From Betaproteobacteria bacterium (GTDB lineage: Bacteria > Pseudomonadota > Gammaproteobacteria > Burkholderiales > Nitrosomonadaceae), in the NCBI GenBank assembly GCA_022601315.1, contig JAHZIU010000056.1:1-5142 (forward strand): a stretch of DNA of 5,142 nt, read 5' to 3'. Positions within the stretch are counted from its first letter, which is position 1. The number at the start of each line of letters is the position of its first letter. Of the stretch, positions 1 to 5,142 are shown one piece after another. Under the pieces are notes generated by a model, which saw only the letters and a list, made by a program, of their open reading frames with translations, searched no databases and was not told the DNA's origin. The position numbers and the translations under genes are program-made.

Positions 1-102
1 AATAAATTGCAAATCAAGGTCGCCAGTAAACTAGGCGAAGGTACATCATTCACAATAATCTTTAAAGGCATTCAATTTCCAACTAACACCACAGACAATT
101 AG
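1..102 (+). CDS. C-terminal end of a probable sensor histidine kinase (5' part outside the window)
   Basis: The first frame is open from the window edge to a TAG at 100-102 and encodes 33 residues. The segment 'SKLGEGTSFTIIF' matches the end of the HATPase_c (GHKL) domain of sensor histidine kinases. There, the G2-type 'LGxGTxF' loop contacts ATP and is followed by the last beta strand. A short polar tail (about 12 residues, ending TNTTDN) follows, so the kinase domain is probably the C-terminal domain with no receiver domain fused behind it. In such proteins this domain binds ATP and phosphorylates the conserved histidine of the preceding dimerisation domain. Sensor domain, His box and partner regulator lie outside the window, so the signal sensed cannot be inferred. 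No response-regulator gene follows within this window. The family call is fairly secure; the individual kinase is not identifiable. Confidence 0.75.
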   Translation, partial: NKLQIKVASKLGEGTSFTIIFKGIQFPTNTTDN

Positions 103-404
103 TACCCTTCTTAAATAAACCACCAAATTTTACGAGTTACTATAATTTCATTATCCGCTGAAATGCAACATAAAAACATGTTAGTAAGTCCTGAATCAAT
201 ATAAACCTATTTTTCCCCTGTAATCCGCCTACTACCAAGTAAAAAATCCGTTATCTTATACAAGCACCTGTAAATTAATACAATTATTAGTAAAAACAAA
301 AACGGTTTCCTAATTTTAACCTATTGTATTCAATTGAGAATTAAATGATTTAGACATTCTGACGTTAGTACATAATATAAATCGATGAACTACAACAGCT
401 AGCA
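103..404. other. AT-rich intergenic region with no recognised gene
   Basis: These 302 bases between the kinase stop and the next start codon hold no convincing ORF and no RNA gene that I recognise. There is no clear rho-independent terminator after the kinase: I see no GC-rich hairpin followed by a T run. A spaced inverted repeat (AATACAAT at 277-284 and ATTGTATT at 323-330, 38 bases apart) is visible but could be chance in such AT-rich DNA. The most plausible content is the promoter of the downstream hydrolase gene near its 3' end. Confidence 0.6.
351..378 (+). promoter_or_regulatory. Candidate sigma70-type promoter for the AstE/AspA-family gene
   Basis: A -35-like TAGACA (351-356, five of six matches to TTGACA) is followed after 16 bases by TAATAT (373-378, four of six matches to TATAAT). 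An overlapping TATAAA at 376-381 fits the -10 consensus better but gives a long 19-base spacer. Transcription would begin near 385, leaving a leader of about 20 bases before the ATG at 405. AT-rich DNA produces such matches easily, so this is a suggestion only. Confidence 0.25.
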
Positions 405-1610
405 ATGTTCAAAAAAATCACTGGCCTATTACTACTCCTCGTATCAATTGATGGGTTCTCACATCAATCCTTCGATGATATTGAAGATGGGACTACTCTC
501 AATTTGAATCCCGTAGTAGGCAATACACCACTTTTAATCAGCGAAATAACCGATCTGCTTAATATTGATAAATTCAAACGACCACAGAAACCTCTGACGT
601 TACTCAATACGGTCGTTCCACCAGCAACTTCCATGCGTTTATCTTGGCAACCCAATCAAACTCTGGGCGGTCTTTCACAATCCACACCAATATTGGTAGT
701 CAATGGTGCTCAAACTGGCCCTACACTTTGTTTAACCGCAGCAATTCATGGCGATGAACTAAATGGTATAGAAATCGTTAGACGCATTCTGCATGATATC
801 GACACAGAAAAATTATCTGGCGCAATTATTGGCGTGCCTATAGTAAATCTACAAGGATTCCAACGTGCTTCACGCTATCTTACAGACCGCCGGGATTTAA
901 ATCGTTTTTTCCCAGGTCACTCACAAGGTAGTTTGGCTGCGCGTATCGCTCATTCATTTTTTACTGAAATCATTCAACATTGTCAGTTTCTAGTTGATTT
1001 GCATACCGGTTCAGCGCATCGAACCAATTTACCTCAAATCAGAGCTAATCTGAACTCTCCAAACGTCGCCGCATTTGCGCAAGCCTTTGGTATGCCGGTT
1101 ATATTGCATAATGAAGGCAGCGAAGGTATGTTACGTTATGCTGCACAGGAAACAGGCATTCCTTCAGTTACATTGGAAGCAGGAAAATCACTGACACTTC
1201 AGGAAAAAGCCATAGAATATGGCGTAAAAAGTATTCGGACAATGTTAAGTAATTTAGCAATGCTGGAAAATAATGCCTCTTGGGATAAACTGGAATCCAT
1301 TTATTATCATTCTACATGGGTACGTGTTGATCATAGTGGCATCCTATTCAGCACTGTTAAACTGGGTGACGAAATCACGAAAAACAAGGTTCTTGGTGTG
1401 GTTACAGACCCAATCACCAACACTCGCAATGAAATCATTTCCCCTTACAATGGAAGAGTCATTGGAATGGCTGTTGATCAAGTGGTCATGCCTGGCTTTG
1501 CCGGTTTTCATATTGGCATTCAAGAATCAGAAGAAATCGTTGCTAGAGTCGGAGGGAAAATAAAAAAAGCACCACATACCCAACCAGCCATTGCATTTGA
1601 ATCTGAATAA
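405..1610 (+). CDS. Exported succinylglutamate desuccinylase/aspartoacylase (AstE/AspA) family zinc hydrolase
   Basis: This 401-residue protein belongs to the AstE/AspA branch of the M14 zinc-carboxypeptidase fold, whose members cleave N-acyl amino acids. Visible active-site features are H115 and E118 in 'HGDE', the 'DRRDLNR' segment (161-167, substrate-binding arginines), H200 in 'DLHTG' as third zinc ligand, and E258 in 'LEAG' as probable general base. Residues 305-385 fit the C-terminal beta barrel-sandwich domain of this family ('SPYNGRVIGM'). The N-terminus (MFKK, then a leucine-rich stretch to about residue 14, then 'IDGFSHQ') looks like a Sec signal peptide, possibly cut after S19, so the enzyme probably acts in the periplasm. 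About 70 residues of family-variable sequence precede the catalytic core. The ATG at 405 is the only start behind the in-frame TAA at 378-380; no strong Shine-Dalgarno is visible. Classical AstE is a cytoplasmic enzyme of arginine catabolism, and no ast gene is present here, so I give no symbol. The substrate is unknown. Confidence 0.88.
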   Translation: MFKKITGLLLLLVSIDGFSHQSFDDIEDGTTLNLNPVVGNTPLLISEITDLLNIDKFKRPQKPLTLLNTVVPPATSMRLSWQPNQTLGGLSQSTPILVVNGAQTGPTLCLTAAIHGDELNGIEIVRRILHDIDTEKLSGAIIGVPIVNLQGFQRASRYLTDRRDLNRFFPGHSQGSLAARIAHSFFTEIIQHCQFLVDLHTGSAHRTNLPQIRANLNSPNVAAFAQAFGMPVILHNEGSEGMLRYAAQETGIPSVTLEAGKSLTLQEKAIEYGVKSIRTMLSNLAMLENNASWDKLESIYYHSTWVRVDHSGILFSTVKLGDEITKNKVLGVVTDPITNTRNEIISPYNGRVIGMAVDQVVMPGFAGFHIGIQESEEIVARVGGKIKKAPHTQPAIAFESE

Positions 1611-1611
1611 G

Positions 1612-3987
1612 TTACTGCCAATAACGTTGATGCAAACTACGCCAAGTCTCAACTGACAATCCGCTTTTTTCAAAGCGCAGAAAAATTGCACCATCAACAT
1701 CACTACGCAGCATCTCGCTTCCTAAATTTCGATAGCGCTCAACCACTTCAGCTCTGGGATGATCGTAGCGATTTAGGTAACCAACAGTAAAAATTGTTAG
1801 AGTAGGATTTATCTCCTCAATAAATGCCGCCGTTGAAGAAGTATTACTGCCATGATGTGGCGCTATCAAAACACTTGCTGGCAATATAGTACGAGCACGT
1901 GCAAGTAGCTCACGTTCACCGGCCTTTTCAATATCAGCTGGTAATATTATACTGCCATACTCAGTGGTTATTTTAAGCACACAACTATTTGCATTGGTTT
2001 TACGCAATGTATTTTCATAGCTCTGTATTAGTGGATGCAATAGTTCAAACTGCACGCCATCCCATTGCCAAGATTGGCCATCATGGCACTGATAATTGTT
2101 TATGCTTTGATGTATCGGGTGTGTCTCATCTAGAGATGATATCAACATTTTTACTGGTAAGGCATTCAATACGGATAAAGCACCACCACTATGGTCCGAA
2201 TCCGCATGCGAAATAATCATAGTATCCAGCTGACTGATGCCTTCACCTCGTAAATAAGGCACAATGATACGATCTCCACTATTTGATTCGCCAAAACTGG
2301 GTCCCGTATCAAACAACAAAGAATAATTTTTTGTGCGTGCAACCACTGCTAAACCCTGGCCTACATCTAAAACCGTCACCCATAGTTCACCAGCGAGTGG
2401 TTTTGGCGGCGTTACTAAAAACATTGGCAATAGTGCAAATATACTAAGCCAACGTGCTGGAAAACCAGCAAAAAAACCCAGCCCCAGACTGCCTGGCAAC
2501 AAAGCCCAGAAAATGCCCATCACAGCAAGCAATACGGTCCAGGCAGGTGGTGCGTACTGATGCCATACAGCTTGTGGCAAATCGCTTAACCAATACAAAA
2601 ATGTCATAACAGCACTTAACACTAAATGGGCGAGTGGCAACATAAAATCAAATAATGGTATCGTTGCCAATAATGTTAACGGAACCACCACAAGACTAAT
2701 TAACGGAATAGCAACTGCATTAGCAATAGGCGAAACTAGTGACACTTGCTGAAACAAAACCAGTAATAATGGCGCCAAGCCCAAAGTAATTGCCCATTGC
2801 ACCCGCAACCAACCATTTAGCCAATGTAATTGACCAATACGCCCCATCGTGACTAACATAATAATCGCAATTGCGCCAAATGATAGCCAAAAACCAGGGG
2901 ATAAAACAGCCCATGGATCAATCAGCACTACCAATAATAACGCCCATGCTAATATAGCCGATGATGAAGTCAGACTCCCTTTCCATATAGCAATAGCCAC
3001 AACTGCCAGCATGTAAAAAGCACGCTGCGCAGGAATTGCGAAACCGGCAAGTACAGCATAACCGAATGCTGCAATTAATCCAGCAACCACTGCTGCCCGA
3101 CGTGCTGGCAGATATAATAAAAGCAGCGCACTGCAGCGCCACAACCAGAAAAATATTCCAAAAACCAGGCTGGACACCAGTGTAATATGCAAACCAGAAA
3201 TAGCCATCAAATGATTTGTGCCCGTTCTGGTAAAGACCTGCCACTGATCATGTGGAATCACACGTTGATCACCAGTTGCAAAAGTTTTTAACACACCAGA
3301 ATAAGTATGATTCGATAATGTAAGTGTAAAACGCTTTTGAATTTCTTGGCGTAGATACTCAATCCAATAATCAGGTCGATTTACCATTGGATTTAATTGC
3401 TGATTATCAATTGATTGACGCACATAACCAACTGCCCGAATATTCCTTTCCAGTGCCCATACTTCAAAATCAAAACCATGTGGATTCGCATTACTATACG
3501 GGCGTTTGAGACGAACTGTGATCTGCCAACGTTCGCCAGGATTAATAACCGGCAATCTTAAATCATTACCATTTGTCTGGCGATTGCCATACCAAGACAG
3601 CATAATTTTTTTCGGTATCACAGCGTCCGCTGTTAGTATCTGTTCAACATTGAATTGAAAACGTACACTACGATCACTATTTTGCGGCAGGCTAGCCACT
3701 ACACCAATCACTTGAACGTCACGACGTTCCCATTCTTGTGGTAGAGAGTCTGCTAAACGCCATTGTGCAAATCCTCCAGCCCAAAAGAAACCAATTCCCA
3801 TGAAAAATATCAACAACAAAATTCTTCCTGTTGCCACCACTAAGAATGATTCGTACTGCCAGAACAACCACGCAGTTATTGCAATAGGCAGCAAACCAAA
3901 AACCCATATTAACTTCGGAAGCTCAGCCTGTTGCTGCAATAAAATAACTCCGATTACAAATGCCAGGATGATTAGTCGGGTTAACAA
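1612..3987 (-). CDS. comEC: ComEC/Rec2 family competence DNA-uptake channel, full length
   Basis: This 791-residue inner-membrane protein is the expected length for proteobacterial ComEC, the channel that passes one DNA strand into the cytoplasm during natural transformation. Three N-terminal hydrophobic segments (about 3-20, 27-45, 54-74) lead into a soluble DUF4131-type region (about 85-200). The polytopic Competence domain (about 230-525) carries the signature 'HLMAISGLHI' at 259-268. The C-terminal metallo-beta-lactamase-like domain shows 'DVGQG' (541-545), 'FDTG' (559-562), 'SHADSDHSGG' (593-602), 'LPADIE' (682-687), 'APHHGS' (709-714) and 'DHPR' (742-745), so its putative nuclease site looks complete. 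No frameshift or internal stop is seen. The start is inferred as TTG at 3987-3985: an in-frame TAA lies at 3993-3991, no ATG occurs in the first 60 codons, and GGA sits six bases upstream as a weak ribosome-binding site. It is not visibly in an operon and converges on the AstE/AspA-family gene. No other competence gene is present, so an active transformation system cannot be concluded. Confidence 0.95.
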   Translation of the reverse strand: MLTRLIILAFVIGVILLQQQAELPKLIWVFGLLPIAITAWLFWQYESFLVVATGRILLLIFFMGIGFFWAGGFAQWRLADSLPQEWERRDVQVIGVVASLPQNSDRSVRFQFNVEQILTADAVIPKKIMLSWYGNRQTNGNDLRLPVINPGERWQITVRLKRPYSNANPHGFDFEVWALERNIRAVGYVRQSIDNQQLNPMVNRPDYWIEYLRQEIQKRFTLTLSNHTYSGVLKTFATGDQRVIPHDQWQVFTRTGTNHLMAISGLHITLVSSLVFGIFFWLWRCSALLLLYLPARRAAVVAGLIAAFGYAVLAGFAIPAQRAFYMLAVVAIAIWKGSLTSSSAILAWALLLVVLIDPWAVLSPGFWLSFGAIAIIMLVTMGRIGQLHWLNGWLRVQWAITLGLAPLLLVLFQQVSLVSPIANAVAIPLISLVVVPLTLLATIPLFDFMLPLAHLVLSAVMTFLYWLSDLPQAVWHQYAPPAWTVLLAVMGIFWALLPGSLGLGFFAGFPARWLSIFALLPMFLVTPPKPLAGELWVTVLDVGQGLAVVARTKNYSLLFDTGPSFGESNSGDRIIVPYLRGEGISQLDTMIISHADSDHSGGALSVLNALPVKMLISSLDETHPIHQSINNYQCHDGQSWQWDGVQFELLHPLIQSYENTLRKTNANSCVLKITTEYGSIILPADIEKAGERELLARARTILPASVLIAPHHGSNTSSTAAFIEEINPTLTIFTVGYLNRYDHPRAEVVERYRNLGSEMLRSDVDGAIFLRFEKSGLSVETWRSLHQRYWQ

Positions 3988-3990
3988 AAT

Positions 3991-4011
3991 TTATCCGTTG
4001 TGATTTCCCAT
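3991..4011 (-). other. Six-codon ATG mini-ORF directly upstream of, and in frame with, comEC
   Basis: On the - strand ATG at 4011-4009 opens a reading frame (M-G-N-H-N-G) that ends at TAA 3993-3991. Only one codon (ATT) then separates it from the inferred TTG start of comEC in the same frame. It could be a leader peptide that couples translation to comEC, the remains of an older longer comEC N-terminus cut by a stop mutation, or chance. The GGA that would serve as the comEC ribosome-binding site is the sixth codon of this mini-ORF. Confidence 0.25.
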
Positions 4012-4027
4012 AATTTTTTTACTTAAA

Positions 4028-4042
4028 CAGTTGATCAAACTG
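4028..4042. repeat. Short near-palindrome upstream of comEC
   Basis: The 15 bases CAGTTGATCAAACTG form a near-perfect dyad. CAGTT and AACTG arms flank GATCA, and the eight central bases TTGATCAA are a perfect palindrome. It lies about 40 bases before the inferred comEC start, next to a TATAGC/GCTATA element that could be part of a promoter. Operator function is possible by position but is not shown by the sequence. Confidence 0.35.
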
Positions 4043-4457
4043 CTATAGTGTGTTCAAGCACTTTCAACCAAGAAACCCAGATTAATTCTGTCTTACTAGA
4101 CCTTAGCAAACTAAAGTAAACGAACAATACGTCTGATATCAGCAGATATCTCATACTGACGCCAAATAAAACGTATCCAACCCATGAGAAAAGTTGTACT
4201 TGCGATTTTCAGCCGTATTTCCTCTACCTTGATGTAAAATACATTTCATATAATCAATAAGATTACCCCGTTGTTACCACTTTCTAACAAAAGATTTTAC
4301 CATTAATAAATGAGCATAATCCCACGTCAAATCTTTGCGTTAATTCAATACTGGCACATTCTTCAAACACACGATGTGCACGGACCCTTCAATACGCACT
4401 TCTCACACAAAGTATTTACATTTCACAGAAAGAAATTCATAGAAATATAGTTATATG

Positions 4458-4495
4458 GCATTATATTTTTTATATTATCTTTCAATATAAAATGC
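4458..4495. repeat. Imperfect inverted repeat in very AT-rich DNA
   Basis: GCATT (4458-4462) and TTATATT (4470-4476) can pair with AATATAA (4484-4490) and AATGC (4491-4495). This gives a 12-bp stem with a 7-base bulge on the left arm and a 7-base loop. The arms are almost all A and T, so the stem would be weak and chance occurrence is likely. It has no T run that would make it a terminator. Confidence 0.3.
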
Positions 4496-4576
4496 AAAGT
4501 GAAATAAATAATTAAAATTAAGCAAACAATTATGAAATCTGAGTAAAATAAGCAAATGGGGAAAATATTTAGATCT

Positions 4577-4620
4577 ACACTTGAATATTTATATTTACTC
4601 TCAAAATATAATACAAGTGT
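4577..4620. repeat. 44-base hairpin-forming inverted repeat
   Basis: ACACTTG (4577-4583) pairs perfectly with CAAGTGT (4614-4620). Inside it, TAT and TATATTT on the left pair with ATA and AAATATA on the right, giving 17 base pairs with two small left-side bulges (AA and T) and a 7-base loop, ACTCTCA. One further T-A pair can be added at the outer end (4576 with 4621). The outer seven pairs contain three G-C pairs, unusual for DNA of about 18% GC. It lies about 145 bases before the lipoprotein start. No T run follows it closely on the + strand, so a terminator is not supported; an RNA structure or protein-binding site is possible. Confidence 0.45.
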
Positions 4621-4763
4621 ATGTATCAAGTAATAAACCATAAAAAAATCATTAATTTCTTAAAGTTTTTTTAATAAGTACCGATAATTATGTAGAGACG
4701 CACACTTAGAATCTATCCCAGAATCACAAACATCGCTAACTATAAGAAATTTGTCGCAAAAAA

Positions 4764-5142
4764 ATGAGCCTCCAAGACACCTTGAAATTTATACACTTCA
4801 GAAAAGTATTAAATCAAAAAATTGTAGTACTTCTTTGCCTATTTTCTATGACGGCATGCGCAAATTTAAACACTCCACCGCCCCCTGAACCTATAATCGA
4901 CCCAACAACTCAAAAAGAATTAATTCAATTACAAAATAAAGTAAAACACCTCGAAGAATTATTAGAAGAAAAAGAGGCCTTCATACTTGAGCAAAATTTA
5001 ATTCAACAAAAACAAATAAAAGCCCAACAAGATGCGCAACAAGATACCAGTAATGAGGTTACCCGGGCTCAGTTAAAATTACATCGTTTAGCAACAAAGC
5101 CAAGTACAGCTTCGACAATTGCCGAAGTAGAAGTTGCTATGG
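4764..5142 (+). CDS. Putative coiled-coil lipoprotein (3' end outside the window)
   Basis: The first 126 codons of an open gene are present. Residues 1-19 are basic and unusually long for a lipoprotein n-region. A hydrophobic stretch (20-31, 'IVVLLCLFSMTA') then leads to C32 in 'SMTACAN', a lipobox with Met at -3 where Leu is usual. Lipid attachment at C32 and a periplasmic location are therefore inferred. A proline-rich linker (38-47) follows. Residues about 50-110 are rich in Gln, Glu, Lys and spaced Leu ('LIQLQNKVKHLEELLEEKEAF') and look like a coiled coil. The last part visible reads 'RLATKPSTASTIAEVEVAM'. The ATG at 4764 is the first start after an in-frame TAA at 4743-4745; no good Shine-Dalgarno precedes it. 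I do not recognise the family with certainty. It has a general resemblance to lipoproteins found beside two-component systems or envelope-organising proteins, but that is only an impression. No function is assigned. Confidence 0.8.
   Translation, partial: MSLQDTLKFIHFRKVLNQKIVVLLCLFSMTACANLNTPPPPEPIIDPTTQKELIQLQNKVKHLEELLEEKEAFILEQNLIQQKQIKAQQDAQQDTSNEVTRAQLKLHRLATKPSTASTIAEVEVAM

Larger units (their letters stand above)
3988..4763. other. Long intergenic region between divergent comEC and the lipoprotein gene
   Basis: These 776 bases separate two divergently transcribed genes and should hold both promoters. By hand count, 4141-4440 is about 35% GC, whereas 4441-4680 is about 18%, so composition breaks near 4440. 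I see no tRNA, rRNA, known riboswitch, transposase or terminal-repeat element. On the - strand, several overlapping stretches of 40 to 60 codons between about 4430 and 4035 read as passable protein but are broken by stops. They may be remnants of a lost gene or chance. Two imperfect hairpins and one near-palindrome are listed separately. Confidence 0.6.

Noticed and set aside
464..655. 63-codon frame on the - strand
   Set aside because: It lies inside the AstE/AspA-family gene, has no family signature and is a shadow of the real coding strand.
1273..1563. 96-codon + strand frame
   Set aside because: It is fully inside the hydrolase gene in another frame; the real frame there encodes the conserved barrel domain.
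1662..1677. CGCTTT/AAAGCG hairpin as a terminator for the hydrolase gene
   Set aside because: The stem is only six pairs, no T run follows on either strand, and it lies within comEC coding sequence.
1989..3244. Several frames of 64 to 108 codons on both strands within comEC
   Set aside because: All overlap the intact comEC frame, which carries every expected motif; none shows a recognisable domain or ribosome-binding site.
4184..4237. 17-codon + strand ORF beginning MRKVVLAIF
   Set aside because: It resembles a leader peptide at first sight but has no ribosome-binding site and no downstream gene to regulate within 500 bases.
4441..4700. Miniature transposable element (MITE)
   Set aside because: The two inverted repeats are separate, local hairpins; I found no paired terminal repeats enclosing the segment and no target-site duplication.
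4683..4746. Promoter for the lipoprotein gene: GATAAT (4683-4688) or TATAAG (4741-4746) as -10
   Set aside because: Neither has an acceptable -35 element at a normal spacing, so I do not list either as a feature.
1..5142. CRISPR array, tRNA, rRNA, toxin-antitoxin or phage-defence module
   Set aside because: I saw no regularly spaced repeats, no tRNA-like TΨC motif, and no protein with signatures of those systems.

Overview
The window reads as chromosomal DNA of a Gram-negative, moderately AT-rich proteobacterium. It encodes a lipobox lipoprotein, a Sec-type signal peptide on a hydrolase, and a full-length ComEC/Rec2 DNA-uptake channel. The ComEC N-terminus (an 'ILAF.IGV.LLQQQA.LP' pattern) resembles betaproteobacterial, Nitrosomonadales-like ComEC proteins as I remember them. 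That lineage call is inference, and a gammaproteobacterium is not excluded.

Layout. Positions 1-102 hold the last 33 codons of a gene on the + strand, probably a sensor histidine kinase. After a gene-free, AT-rich gap of 302 bp comes an intact + strand gene (405-1610) for an exported metallo-hydrolase of the succinylglutamate desuccinylase/aspartoacylase (AstE/AspA) family. It faces comEC (1612-3987, - strand), and a single base separates the two stop codons. comEC appears to start at TTG, directly behind a six-codon ATG mini-ORF in the same frame. A 776 bp intergenic region follows. Its first part has ordinary composition (about 35% GC over 4141-4440) and may hold decayed coding sequence. 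Its second part (4441-4680) falls to about 18% GC and carries two imperfect inverted repeats. From 4764 to the window edge is the start of a lipoprotein with a coiled-coil region.

How the genes work together. They do not form an obvious operon or pathway. comEC is a stand-alone competence gene in convergent orientation with a cell-envelope hydrolase. The kinase tail and the lipoprotein belong to neighbouring units that run out of the window. I see no mobile element, CRISPR array, tRNA, rRNA or convincing new system. The points most worth a second look are the comEC translation start, the very AT-rich segment with its hairpin, and the exported AstE/AspA-like enzyme.
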